Positions 45,430-59,050 of a DNA stretch of 64,000 bases are shown in pieces. The DNA comes from Gibbula magus. Lineage: Eukaryota > Mollusca > Gastropoda > Trochida > Trochidae. The notes under the pieces are model-generated. The model saw nothing but the letters and a program-made list of their open reading frames with translations, did not search any database and was not told where the DNA came from. The stretch spans positions 54,998,959 through 55,062,958 of the forward strand of contig OW388302.1 of assembly GCA_936450465.1 (NCBI GenBank), written 5' to 3'. The translations under genes and the position numbers were made by a program. How positions within the stretch are numbered: the first letter of the stretch is position 1; every line of letters starts with the position of its first letter.

Positions 45430-48400
45430 TCTGTCACTCGGGTGGTCTTCTACCCAAAAGTATACTCGACCTAGCAAGGCAGGTATCTGTCACTCGGGTG
45501 ATCTTCTACCCAAATGTGTACTCGACCTGGCAAGGCAGGTATCTGTCACTCTGGTGATCTTCTACCAAATGTGTACTCGACCTGGCAAGGCAGGTATCTG
45601 TCACTCGGGTGATCTTCTACCAAAATGTGTACTCGACCTGGCAAGGCAGGTATCTGTCACTCTGGTGATCTTCTACCAAATGTGTACTCGACCTGGCAAG
45701 GCAGGTATCTGTCACTCTGGTGATCTTCTACCAAATGTGTACTCGACCTGGCAAGGCAGGTATCTGTCACTCGGGTGATCTTCTACCCAAATGTGTACTC
45801 GACCTGGCAAGGCAGGTATCTGTCACTCTGGTGATCTTCTACCAAATGTGTACTCGACCTGGCAAGGCAGGTATCTGTCACTCTGGTGATCTTCTACCCA
45901 AATGTGTACTCGACCTTGCAAGGTAGGTATCTGTCACTCGGGTGATCTTCTACCCAAAAGTATACTCGGCCTGGCAAGGCAGGTATCTGTCACGCTGGTG
46001 ATCTTCTACCCAAATGTGTACTCGACCTGGCAAGGCAGGTATCTGTCACTCTGGTGATCTTCTACCCAAAAGTATACTCGACCTTGCAAGGTAGGTATCT
46101 GTCACTCGGGTGATCTTCTACCCAAAAGTATACTCGGCCTGGCAAGGCAGGTATCTGTCACTCTGGTGATCTTCTACCCAAATGTGTACTCGACCTGGCA
46201 AGGCAGGTATCTGTCACTCTGGTGATCTTCTACCCAAAAGTATACTCGACCTTGCAAGGTAGGTATCTGTCACTCGGGTGATCTTCTACCCAAAAGTGTA
46301 CTCGACCTGGCAAGGCAGGTATCTGTCACTCTGGTGGTCTTCTACCAAATGTGTACTCGACCTGGCAAGGCAGGTATCTGTCACTCTGGTGATCTTCTAC
46401 CAAATGTGTACTCGACCTGGCAAGGCAGGTATCTGTCACTCGGGTGATCTTCTACCCAAATGTGTACTCGACCTGGCAAGGCAGGTATCTGTCACTCGGG
46501 TGATCTTCTACCAAATGTGTACTCGGCCTGGCAAGGCAGGTATCTGTCACTCTGGTGATCTTCTACCCAAAAGTTACTCGACCTGGCAAGGCAGGTATCT
46601 GTCACTCGGGTGATCTTCTACCCAAAAGTATACTCGGCCTGGCAAGGCAGGTATCTGTCACTCTGGTGATCTTCTACCCAAATGTGTACTCGGCCTGGCA
46701 AGGCAGGTATCTGTCACTCGGGTGATCTTCTACCCAAATGTGTACTCGGCCTGGCAAGGCAGGTATCTGTCACTCGGGTGATCTTCTACCCAAAAGTATA
46801 CTCGACCTGGCAAGGCAGGTATCTGTGACTCGGGTGATCTTCTACCCAAATGTATACTCGACCTGGCAAGGTAGGTATCTGTCACTCGGGTGATATTCTA
46901 CCCAAAAGTATACTCGGCCTGGCAAGGCAGGTATCTGTCACTCTGGTGATCTTCTACCCAAAAGTATACTCGACCTGGCAAGGCAGGTATCTGTCACTCG
47001 GGTGATCTTCTACCCAAATGTGTACTCGACCTGGCAAGGCAGGTATCTGTCACTCTGGTGATCTTCTACCAAATTGTGTACTCGACCTGGCAAGGCAGGT
47101 ATCTGTCACTCGGGTGATCTTCTACCCAAATGTGTACTCGGCCTGGCAAGGCAGGTATCTGTCACTCGGGTGATCTTCTACCCAAATGTGTACTCGGCCT
47201 GGCAAGGCAGGTATCTGTCACTCGGGTGATCTTCTACCCAAATGTGTACTCGACCTGGCAAGGCAGGTATCTGTCACTCTGGTGATCTTCTACCAAATGT
47301 GTACTCGACCTGGCAAGGCAGGTATCTGTCACTCGGGTGATCTTCTACCCAAATGTGTACTCGACCTGGCAAGGCAGGTATCTGTCACTCTGGTGATCTT
47401 CTACCCAAATGTGTACTCGACCTGGCAAGGCAGGTATCTGTCACTCGGGCGATCTTCTACCCAAATGTGTACTCGACCTGGCAAGGCAGGTATCTGTCAC
47501 TCTGGTGATCTTCTACCAAATGTGTACTCGACCTGGCAAGGCAGGTATCTGTCACTCGGGCGATCTTCTACCCAAATGTGTACTCGACCTGGCAAGGCAG
47601 GTATCTGTCACTCTGGTGATCTTCTACCAAATGTGTACTCGACCTGGCAAGGCAGGTATCTGTCACTCGGGTGATCTTCTACCCAAATGTGTACTCGGCC
47701 TGGCAAGGCAGGTATCTGTCACTCGGGTGATCTTCTACCCAAATGTGTACTCGACCTGGCAAGGCAGGTATCTGTCACTCTGGTGATCTTCTACCAAATG
47801 TGTACTCGACCTGGCAAGGCAGGTATCTGTCACTCGGGTGATCTTCTACCCAAATGTATACTCGACCTGGCAAGGCAGGTATCTGTCACTCTGGTGATCT
47901 TCTACCCAAATGTGTACTCGACCTGGCAAGGCAGGTATCTGTCACTCGGGCGATCTTCTACCCAAATGTGTACTCGACCTGGCAAGGCAGGTATCTGTCA
48001 CTCGGGTGATCTTCTACCAAATCTGTACTCGACCTGGCAAGGCAGGTATCTGTCACTCGGGTGATCTTCTACCCAAAAGCGTACTCGACCTGGCAAGGCA
48101 GGTATCTGTCACTCTGGTGGTCTTCTACCAAATGTGTACTCGACCTGGCAAGGCAGGTATCTGTCACACTGGTGATCTTCTACCCAAATGTGTACTCGAC
48201 CTGGCAAGGCAGGTATCTGTCACTCTGGTGGTCTTCTAACCAAATGTGTACTCGACCTGGCAAGGCAGGTATCTGTCACTCGGGTGATCTTCTACCCAAA
48301 TGTGTACTCGACCTGGCAAGGCAGGTATCTGTCACTCTGGTGATCTTCTACCAAATGTGTACTCGACCTGGCAAGGCAGGTATCTGTCACTCGGGTGATC

Positions 48401-51400
48401 TTCTACCAAATGTGTACTCGACCTGGCAAGGCAGGTATCTGTCACTCGGGTGATCTTCTACCCAAATGTGTACTCGACCTGGCAAGGCAGGTATCTGTCA
48501 CTCTGGTGGTCTTCTACCAAATGTGTACTCGACCTGGCAAGGCAGGTATCTGTCACTCGGGTGATCTTCTACCAAATGTGTACTCGACCTGGCAAGGCAG
48601 GTATCTGTCACTCTGGTGATCTTCTACCAAATGTGTACTCGACCTGGCAAGGCAGGTATCTGTCACTCGGGTGATCTTCTACCAAATGTGTACTCGACCT
48701 GGCAAGGCAGGTATCTGTCACTCGGGTGGTCTTCTACCCAAATGTGTACTCGACCTGGCAAGGCAGGTATCTGTCACTCGGGTGATCTTCTACCCAAATG
48801 TGTACTCGACCTGGCAAGGCAGGTATCTGTCACTCTGGTGGTCTTCTACCAAATGTGTACTCGACCTGGCAAGGCAGGTATCTGTCACTCGGGTGATCTT
48901 CTACCCAAATGTGTACTCGACCTGGCAAGGCAGGTATCTGTCACTCGGGTGATCTTCTACCCAAATGTGTACTCGACCTGGCAAGGCAGGTATCTGTCAC
49001 TCGGGTGATCTTCTACCCAAATGTGTACTCGGCCTGGCAAGGCAGGTATCTGTCACTCGGGTGATCTTCTACCCAAATGTGTACTCGGCCTGGCAAGGCA
49101 GGTATCTGTCACTCGGGTGATCTTCTACCCAAATGTGTACTCGACCTGGCAAGGCAGGTATCTGTCACTCTGGTGATCTTCTACCAAATGTGTACTCGAC
49201 CTGGCAAGGCAGGTATCTGTCACTCGGGTGATCTTCTACCCAAATGTATACTCGACCTGGCAAGGCAGGAATCTGTCACTCTGGTGATCTTCTACCCAAA
49301 TGTGTACTCGACCTGGCGAGGCAGGTATCTGTCACTCTGGTGATCTTCTACCAAATGTGTACTCGGCCTGGCAAGGCAGGTATCTGTCACTCGGGTGATC
49401 TTCTACCAAATGTGTACTCGACCTGACAAGGCAGGTATCTGTCACTCTGGTGATCTTCTACCAAATGTGTACTAGACCTGGCAAGGCAGGTATCTGTCAC
49501 TCTGGTGATCTTCTACCAAATGTGTACTCGACCTGACAAGGCAGGTATCTGTCACTCTGGTGATCTTCTACCAAATGTGTACTCGACCTGGCAAGGCAGG
49601 TATCTGTCACTCGGGTGATCTTCTACCCAAATGTATACTCGACCTGGCAAGGCAGGTATCTGTCACTCTGGTGATCTTCTACCCAAATGTGTACTCGACC
49701 TGGCAAGGCAGGTATCTGTCACTCGGGTGATCTTCTACCCAAATGTATACTCGACCTGGCAAGGCAGGTATCTGTCACTCTGGTGATCTTCTACCCAAAT
49801 GTGTACTCGACCTGGCAAGGCAGGTATCTGACACTCTGGTGATCTTCTACCAAATGTGTACTCGGCCTGGCAAGGCAGGTATCTGTCACTCTGGTGATCT
49901 TCTACCCAAATGTGTACTCGACCTGGCAAGGCAGGTATCTGTCACTCTGGTGATCTTCTACCCAAATGTGTACTCGACCTGGCAAGGCAGGTATCTGTCA
50001 CTCGGGTGATCTTCTACCAAATGTGTACTAGACCTGGCAAGGCAGGTATCTGTCACTCGGGTGATCTTCTACCCAAAGGTCGACCTGGCAAGGCAGGTAT
50101 CTGTCACTCTGGTGGTCTTCTACCAAATGTGTACTCGACCTGGCAAGGCAGGTATCTGTCACTCGGGTGATCTTCTACCAAATGTGTACTCGACCTGGCA
50201 AGGCAGGTATCTGTCACTCGGGTGGTCTTCTACCCAAATGTGTACTCGACCTGGCAAGGCAGGTATCTGTCACTCGGGTGATCTTCTACCCAAATGTGTA
50301 CTCGACCTGGCAAGGCAGGTATCTGTCACTCTGGTGGTCTTCTACCAAATGTGTACTCGACCTGGCAAGGCAGGTATCTGTCACTCGGGTGATCTTCTAC
50401 CCAAATGTGTACTCGACCTGGCAAGGCAGGTATCTGTCACTCGGGTGATCTTCTACCCAAATGTGTACTCGACCTGGCAAGGCAGGTATCTGTCACTCGG
50501 GTGATCTTCTACCCAAATGTGTACTCGGCCTGGCAAGGCAGGTATCTGTCACTCGGGTGATCTTCTACCCAAATGTGTACTCGGCCTGGCAAGGCAGGTA
50601 TCTGTCACTCGGGTGATCTTCTACCCAAATGTGTACTCGACCTGGCAAGGCAGGTATCTGTCACTCTGGTGATCTTCTACCAAATGTGTACTCGACCTGG
50701 CAAGGCAGGTATCTGTCACTCGGGTGATCTTCTACCCAAATGTATACTCGACCTGGCAAGGCAGGAATCTGTCACTCTGGTGATCTTCTACCCAAATGTG
50801 TACTCGACCTGGCGAGGCAGGTATCTGTCACTCTGGTGATCTTCTACCAAATGTGTACTCGACCTGGCAAGGCAGGTATCTGTCACTCGGGTGATCTTCT
50901 ACCCAAATGTATACTCGACCTGGCAAGGCAGGTATCTGTCACTCTGGTGATCTTCTACCCAAATGTGTACTCGACCTGGCAAGGCAGGTATCTGTCACTC
51001 GGGTGATCTTCTACCCAAATGTATACTCGACCTGGCAAGGCAGGTATCTGTCACTCTGGTGATCTTCTACCCAAATGTGTACTCGACCTGGCAAGGCAGG
51101 TATCTGTCACTCTGGTGATCTTCTACCAAATGTGTACTCGGCCTGGCAAGGCAGGTATCTGTCACTCTGGTGATCTTCTACCCAAATGTGTACTCGACCT
51201 GGCAAGGCAGGTATCTGTCACTCGGGTGATCTTCTACCCAAATGTATACTCGACCTGGCAAGGCAGGTATCTGTCACTCTGGTGGTCTTCTACCAAATGT
51301 GTACTCGACCTGGCAAGGCAGGTATCTGTCACTCTGGTGATCTTCTACCCAAATTTGTACTCGACCTGGCAAGGCAGGTATCTGTCACTCGGGTGATCTT

Positions 51401-54400
51401 CTACCAAATGTGTACTAGACCTGGCAAGGCAGGTATCTGTCACTCGGGTGGTCTTCTACCCAAAAGTGTACTCGACCTGGCAAGGCAGGTATCTGTCACT
51501 CGGGTGATCTTCTACCCAAATGTGTACTCGACCTGGCAAGGCAGGTATCTGTCACTCTGGTGATCTTCTACCAAATGTGTACTCGACCTGGCAAGGCAGG
51601 TATCTGTCACTCTGGTGATCTTCTACCAAATGTATACTCGGCCTGGCAAGGCAGGTATCTGTCACTCGGGTGATCTTCTACCCAAATGTGTACTCGACCT
51701 GGCAAGGCAGGTATCTGTCACTCTGGTGATCTTCTACCAAATGTGTACTCGACCTGGCAAGGCAGGTATCTGTCACTCGGGTGATCTTCTACCCAAATGT
51801 ATACTCGACCTGGCAAGGCAGGTATCTGTCACTCTGGTGATCTTCTACCCAAATGTGTACTCGACCTGGCAAGGCAGGTATCTGTCACTCTGGTGGTCTT
51901 CTACCAAATGTGTACTCGACCTGGCAAGGCAGGTATCTGTCACTCTGGTGATCTTCTACCCAAATGTGTACTCGACCTGGCAAGGCAGGTATCTGTCACT
52001 CGGGTGATCTTCTACCAAATGTGTACTCGACCTGGCAAGGCAGGTATCTGTCACTCGGGTGATCTTCTACCAAAAAGTGTACTCGACCTGGCAAGGCAGG
52101 TATCTGTCACTCTGGTGGTCTTCTACCAAATGTGTACTCGACCTGGCAAGGCAGGTATCTGTCACTCGGGTGATCTTCTACCTAAAAGTGTAATCGACCT
52201 GGCAAGGCAGGTATCTGTCACTCTGGTGGTCTTCTACCAAATGTGTACTCGACCTGGCAAGGCAGGTATCTGTCACACTGGTGATCTTCTACCCAAATGT
52301 GTACTCGACCTGGCAAGGCAGGTATCTGTCACACTGGTGATCTTCTACCCAAATGTGTACTCGACCTGGCAAGGCAGGTATCTGTCACTCTGGTGGTCTT
52401 CTACCAAATGTGTACTCGACCTGGCAAGGCAGGTATCTGTCACTCGGGTGATCTTCTACCCAAATGTGTACTCGACCTGGCAAGGCAGGTATCTGTCACT
52501 CTGGTGGTCTTCTACCAAATGTGTACTCGACCTGGCAAGGCAGGTATCTGTCACACTGGTGATCTTCTACCCAAATGTGTACTCGACCTGGCAAGGCAGG
52601 TATCTGTCACTCTGGTGGTCTTCTACCAAATGTGTACTCGACCTGGCAAGGCAGGTATCTGTCACTCGGGTGATCTTCTACCCAAATGTGTACTCGACCT
52701 GGCAAGGCAGGTATCTGTCACTCTGGTGGTCTTCTACCAAATGTGTACTCGACCTGGCAAGGCAGGTATCTGTCACACTGGTGATCTTCTACCCAAATGT
52801 GTACTCGACCTGGCAAGGCAGGTATCTGTCACTCTGGTGGTCTTCTACCAAATGTGTACTCGACCTGGCAAGGCAGGTATCTGTCACTCGGGTGATCTTC
52901 TACCCAAATGTGTACTCGACCTGGCAAGGCAGGTATCTGTCACTCTGGTGATCTTCTACCAAATGTGTACTCGACATGGCAAGGCAGGTATCTGTCACTC
53001 GGGTGATCTTCTACCAAATGTGTACTCGACCTGGCAAGGCAGGTATCTGTCACTCGGGTGATCTTCTACCCAAATGTGTACTCGACCTGGCAAGGCAGGT
53101 ATCTGTCACTCTGGTGGTCTTCTACCAAATGTGTACTCGACCTGGCAAGGCAGGTATCTGTCACTCGGGTGATCTTCTACCAAATGTGTACTCGACCTGG
53201 CAAGGCAGGTATCTGTCACTCTGGTGATCTTCTACCCAAATGTGTACTCGACCTGGCAAGGCAGGTATCTGTCACTCTGGTGGTCTTCTACCAAATGTGT
53301 ACTCGACCTGGCAAGGCAGGTATCTGTCACTCGGGTGATCTTCTACCCAAATGTGTAATCGACCTGGCAAGGCAGGTATCTGTCACTCTGGTGGTCTTCT
53401 ACCAAATGTGTACTCGACCTGGCAAGGCAGGTATCTGTCACACTGGTGATCTTCTACCCAAATGTGTACTCGACCTGGCAAGGCAGGTATCTGTCACTCT
53501 GGTGGTCTTCTACCAAATGTGTACTCGACCTGGCAAGGCAGGTATCTGTCACTCGGGTGATCTTCTACCCAAATGTGTACTCGACCTGGCAAGGCAGGTA
53601 TCTGTCACTCTGGTGATCTTCTACCAAATGTGTACTCGACCTGGCAAGGCAGGTGTCTGTCACTCGGGTGATCTTCTACCAAATGTGTACTCGACCTGGC
53701 AAGGCAGGTATCTGTCACTCGGGTGATCTTCTACCCAAATGTGTACTCGACCTGGCAAGGCAGGTATCTGTCACTCTGGTGGTCTTCTACCAAATGTGTA
53801 CTCGACCTGGCAAGGCAGGTATCTGTCACTCGGGTGATCTTCTACCAAATGTGTACTCGACCTGGCAAGGCAGGTATCTGTCACTCTGGTGATCTTCTAC
53901 CAAATGTGTACTCGACCTGGCAAGGCAGGTATCTGTCACTCGGGTGATCTTCTACCAAATGTGTACTCGACCTGGCAAGGCAGGTATCTGTCACTCGGGT
54001 GGTATTCTACCCAAATGTGTACTCGACCTGGCAAGGCAGGTATCTGTCACTCGGGTGATCTTCTACCCAAATGTGTACTCGACCTGGCAAGGCAGGTATC
54101 TGTCACTCTGGTGGTCTTCTACCAAATGTGTACTCGACCTGGCAAGGCAGGTATCTGTCACTCGGGTGATCTTCTACCCAAATATGTACTCGACCTGGCA
54201 AGGCAGGTATCTGTCACTCGGGTGATCTTCTACCCAAATGTGTACTCGACCTGGCAAGGCAGGTATCTGTCACTCGGGTGATCTTCTACCAAATGTGTAC
54301 TCGACCTGGCAAGGCAGGTATCTGTCACTCTGGTGGTCTTCTACCAAATGTGTACTCGACCTGGCAAGGCAGGTATCTGTCACTCGGGTGATCTTCTACC

Positions 54401-57046
54401 CAAATGTGTACTCGACCTGGCAAGGCAGGTATCTGTCACTCTGGTGGTCTTCTACCAAATGTGTACTCGACCTGGCAAGGCAGGTATCTGTCACTCGGGT
54501 GATCTTCTACCCAAATGTGTACTCGACCTGGCAAGGCAGGTATCTGTCACTCGGGTGATCTTCTACCCAAATGTGTACTCGACCTGGCAAGGCAGGTATC
54601 TGTCACTCGGGTGATCTTCTACCAAATGTGTACTCGACCTGGCAAGGCAGGTATCTGTCACTCGGGTGATCTTCTACCCAAAGGTCGACCTGGCAAGGCA
54701 GGTATCTGTCACTCTGGTGGTCTTCTACCAAATGTGTACTCGACCTGGCAAGGCAGGTATCTGTCACTCGGGTGATCTTCTACCCAAATGTGTACTCGAC
54801 CTGGCAAGGCAGGTATCTGTCACTCTGGTGATCTTCTACCCAAAAGTGTACTCGACCTGGCAAGGCAGGTATCTGTCACTCGGGTGATCTTCTACCCAAA
54901 TGTGTACTCGACCTGGCAAGGCAGGTATCTGTCACTCGGGTGATCTTCTACCCAAATGTGTACTCGACCTGGCAAGGCAGGTATCTGTCACTCTGGTGAT
55001 CTTCTACCCAAAAGTGTACTCGACCTGGCAAGGCAGGTATCTGTCACTCGGGTGATCTTCTACCAAATGTGTACTCGACCTGGCAAGGCAGGTATCTGTC
55101 ACTCGGGTGATCTTCTACCCAAATGTGTACTCGACCTGGCAAGGCAGGTATCTGTCACTCTGGTGGTCTTCTACCAAATGTGTACTCGACCTGGCAAGGC
55201 AGGTATCTGTCACTCGGGTGATCTTCTACCCAAATGTGTACTCGACCTGGCAAGGCAGGTATCTGTCACTCTGGTGGTCTTCTACCAAATGTGTACTCGA
55301 CCTGGCAAGGCAGGTATCTGTCACTCGGGTGATCTTCTACCCAAATGTGTACTCGACCTGGCAAGGCAGGTATCTGACACTCGGGTGATCTTCTACCCAA
55401 ATGTGTACTCGACCTGGCAAGGCAGGTATCTGTCACTCGGGTGATCTTCTACCCAAATGTGTACTCGACCTGGCAAGGCAGGTATCTGTCACTCGGGTGA
55501 TCTTCTACCAAATGTGTACTCGACCTGGCAAGGTAGGTATCTGTCACTCGGGTGATCTTCTACCAAATGTGTACTCGACCTGGCAAGGCAGGTATCTGTC
55601 ACTCTGGTGATCTTCTACCAAATGTGTACTCGACCTGGCAGGGCAGGTATCTGTCACTCGGGTGATCTTCTACCCAAATGTGTACTCGACCTGGCAAGGC
55701 AGGTATCTGTCATCCATGTCATCTTCTACCAAATGTGTACTCGACCTGGCAAGGCAGGTATCTGTCACTCGGGTGATCTTCTACCAAATGTTGCCTCGAC
55801 CTGGCAAGGCAGGTATCTGTCACTCGGGTGATCTTCTACCAAATGTGTACTCGACCTGGCAAGGCAGGTATCTGTCACTCGGGTGATCTTCTACCAAATG
55901 TGTACTCGACCTGGCAAGGCAGGTATCTGTCACTCGGGTGATCTTCTACCAAATGTGTACTCGACCTGACAAGGCAGGTATCTGTCACTCTGGTGATCTT
56001 CTACCAAATGTGTACTCGACCTGGCAAGGCAGGTATCTGTCACTCGGGTGATCTTCTACCAAATGTGTACTCGACCTGGCAAGGCAGGTATCTGTCACTC
56101 TGGTGATCTTCTACCAAATGTGTACTCGACCTGGCAAGGCAGGTATCTGTCACTCTGGTGGTCTTCTACCAAATGTGTACTCGACCTGGCAAGGCAGGTA
56201 TCTGTCACTCGGGTGATCTTCTACCCAAATGTGTACTCGACCTGGCAAGGCAGGTATCTGTCATCCATGTCATCTTCTACCAAATGTGTACTCGACCTGG
56301 CAAGGCAGGTATCTGTCATCCATGTCATATTCTACCAAATGTGTACTCGACCTGGCAAGGCAGGTATCTGTCACTCTGGTGGTCTTCTACCAAATGTGTA
56401 CTCGACCTGGCAAGGCAGGTATCTGTCACTCGGGTGATCTTCTACCCAAATGTGTACTCGGCCTGGCAAGGCAGGTATCTGTCACTCTGGTGGTCTTCTA
56501 CCAAATGTGTACTCGACCTGGCAAGGCAGGTATCTGTCACTCTGGTGATCTTCTACCAAATGTGTACTCGACCTGGCAAGGCAGGTATCTGTCACTCTGG
56601 TGATCTTCTACCAAATGTGTACTCGACCTGGCAAGGCAGGTATCTGTCACTCGGGTGATCTTCTACCCAAATGTGTACTCGGCCTGGCAAGGCAGGTATC
56701 TGTCACTTTGGTGGTCTTCTACCCAAATGTGTACTCGGCCTGGCAAGGCAGGTATCTGTCACTCGGGTGATCTTCTACCCAAATGTGTACTCGGCCTGGC
56801 AAGGCAGGTATCTGTCACTCTGGTGGTCTTCTACCAAATGTGTACTCGACCCGGCAAGGCAGGTATCTGTCACTCGGGTGGTCTTCTACCAAATGTGTAC
56901 TCGACCTGGCAAGGCAGGTATCTGTCACTCTGGTGATCTTCTACCAAATGTGTACTCGACCTGGCAAGGCAGGTATCTGTCACTCGGGTGATCTTCTACC
57001 CAAATGTGTACTCGACCTGGCAAGGCAGGTATCTGTCACTCGGGTG
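45430..57046. repeat. 55/56-bp minisatellite array 2, about 209 units, 11.6 kb
   Basis: Same unit and orientation as array 1. The mix of variants differs: the caaccc joint common in array 1 is absent here, while a gtggtcttct variant is common here only. Long blocks recur almost exactly: the block around 48671-49343 returns at 50167-50839 (offset 1496 bp, 27 units), and one near 48671 again at 53944 (offset 5273). A shortened unit (cccaaaggtcgacctgg) occurs at about 50070 and 54680. The tgtcatccatgtcat variant, otherwise seen only at the right edge of array 1, appears at about 55709, 56261 and 56316. ORFs in several frames are periodicity artefacts. Confidence 0.97.
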
Positions 57047-57364
57047 ATGCCGTTTGGAGAGTTAACAAATGTAACATTGTTAGATTTGGGTAGAAGATTC
57101 CCATAGTAGACAGATGCCAAACCTGCCTGTTTAAGTCCACGTTTGAGTAATTGAATCCAGGATGACTTGCCGGGTTCAGTCCATGCTTGGGTAGAAGATG
57201 ACATGGATGACAGATACCTGCCTTGCCAGGTCGAGTACACATTTGGTAGAAGATCACCCGAGTGACAGATACCTGCCTTGCCAGGTCGAGTACACATTTG
57301 GTAGAAGATCACCCGAGTGACAGATACCTGCCTTGCCAGGTCGAGTACACATTTGGGTAGAAGA
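57047..57364. other. Inverted copy of the array 1 right edge, at the left border of copy B
   Basis: Read as reverse complement, this 318-bp segment matches 4152 down to about 3840: first the diverged edge monomers, then the atccatgtcat unit, then clean units. On its left it joins array 2 directly (gggtgatgccgtttgg) and on its right it joins the equivalent of 4462. So, relative to copy A, the edge is inverted and 4153-4461 is missing. Confidence 0.9.
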
Positions 57365-57976
57365 AGTGAAGTTCAATTAAGTAGCCCAAAGAGGACCCTT
57401 TTGTCATGAACCAGGAGCATCTGCCGCTTGTAGCAAATATTTATTTAGCATTAAAGGCATATTTTAAAGTGACTTGTTGGAGTCATGAGCTAAACGTCAT
57501 ACATGGTGTTTTTATCGAGAATTATTGACTATTGCCGATTATTAATGCTAGTCGATTCATTTGATTCAGTGATTTCTGATCGAAGCGCATCAAATAGTCA
57601 AACATAATTTGTAACTTATCAACAACAGAAAAAGCAAAATATGTTTAGGTTGGTGATATTTAATAGGTCATATGAGTGCATATATAAATGGATTTGTAGT
57701 TTCGGTTTCTATGCATTTTTAAGGATGTTGCTCTCTTTTGTCTTGGAAACAATTATCAGACAATTGGCGTTTGGGGAGAGAGTCTCGTATTAAAACCAAA
57801 TATAATATCATGAAAAGCACTGAGCGCCCCTTGGAAAAAATAAATCAAATACACAAAGTTTAGGGTTGTTTACTTCACAATCGATTTCCTGTTGGTCGTT
57901 GCAACCATTTACTTAAAGAAACAATATGCACAATGTTAGGTCCAAGAGAGAACATATGTTATGTGATGGCATTTAC

Positions 57977-58286
57977 CTGGCTGTGTCGTTGGTACCTTTC
58001 CAATAGATATGATATTCGGAACATCACAGAGATTAGAATGTTGTTTTGTTGAACGATTGAAGCCAAAGTTTCCATTGGAAGCACTGGAGAGAAGCTGACA
58101 GGACAACTGCTTCTCATCAAAGGTATGTACGAAGCAACTCTCTCGCCTTTGACAAAGTTCTTCACACATGTTTGGTCCGAACGGTTGACATGTTACCTGA
58201 CCTGATGTTGGTAAGGTGAATTGTGTCAAAACCATGGACTTGAAAAACAAACTCAGAATCATTTTGCTTTTACTGTAGTCTGGAAA
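57977..58286 (-). CDS. PAN/apple-like domain exon, copy B (partial gene)
   Basis: The same 310-bp exon as in copy A, with the same acceptor (tatgtttcag) and donor (cag|gtaaat), and open throughout. The cysteine pattern CEELC..SC..SC is unchanged. Residue changes relative to A fall mainly before the domain (VVSQFTI to VLTQFTL, Trp to Cys) and near the end (Ala to Val). The extra cysteine may complete a disulphide expected at the start of such domains, so B may be closer to the functional form. Of about seven base differences roughly five change a residue, which suggests weak constraint on at least one copy. Confidence 0.5.
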
Positions 58287-58634
58287 CTGAAACATACCCA
58301 AAGACAAATATGTTGATCAGTCAATTCATAGTGCACGGGTCTTCGTATGGAAAATGTATGTATGGATGAATGTTGACTTTTAATATCTGTCACGCCATTT
58401 TGCACTATACATTATAGAATAAATTAGACAATAGAACTGTAACGTACAAATGTGTGTACATACTCAAAATGTTTGATGCTGTTATGTGAAACTGTTGATG
58501 AGTTATGTTCACGAAGAGAATGAAGTTCCAAAACAAATTCGCATTGTTGGTATGATTTATTCATTGATTGAGCTGAATATTATGCTCTTACTTACTGAGA
58601 TCACGACAATGCCTCCTTCAATACTCCTTTTTAA
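58287..58634. repeat. Internal duplication within B, unit 1 (left of the MITE)
   Basis: Equivalent of 6926-7281 in copy A. It continues on the other side of the MITE to about 59050. Its diverged partner lies at 60350-60730. Confidence 0.65.
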
Positions 58635-58974
58635 AGGGGCAGTAGCACGTTTTTTCGCTCAAATAAGTTGATGAAATGTATTTGAAAAATAATTTCACCA
58701 ATAGTAAAACATCCTTATCTCTTCGGAAAATAAAGTTTAAAATGAGTGTACATGTTTCGGTAAAGCCATGGGAATCGTTTTTTGTAACACAAAATAATAC
58801 ATTGTGTTTACAATAAAATGGCCGCCATGCAATTTTGGCTTTATACGCAACACTGTTATTACCACTACGGATACTTGGTTTGTGTAATAAGATGTTTTAC
58901 CTTCTAAAGTAAATATAAATGACATAAACTATCATTATAAATGAGAAATTTGCAAAAAACGTGCTACAGCGCCT
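58635..58974. mobile_element. 340-bp MITE with TTAA target site, present only in copy B
   Basis: The left terminus reads aggggcagtagcacgttttt; the right terminus read inverted is aggcgctgtagcacgttttt, so the inverted repeats share GTAGCACGTTTTTT plus a similar outer part. It is flanked by TTAA at 58631-58634 and TCAA at 58975-58978. Copy A shows the single intact TTAA at 7278-7281 (ctttttaataagc). The TTAA duplication, with one later T-to-C change, is typical of piggyBac-type mobilisation. The interior is AT-rich and has no gene. Confidence 0.88.
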
Positions 58975-59050
58975 TCAATAAGCTCATTTATAAGATGGAA
59001 GTAGCTTGGAAGTAGTTCTTATGGGATTTGGCACTAAAATGAGTTTAATT

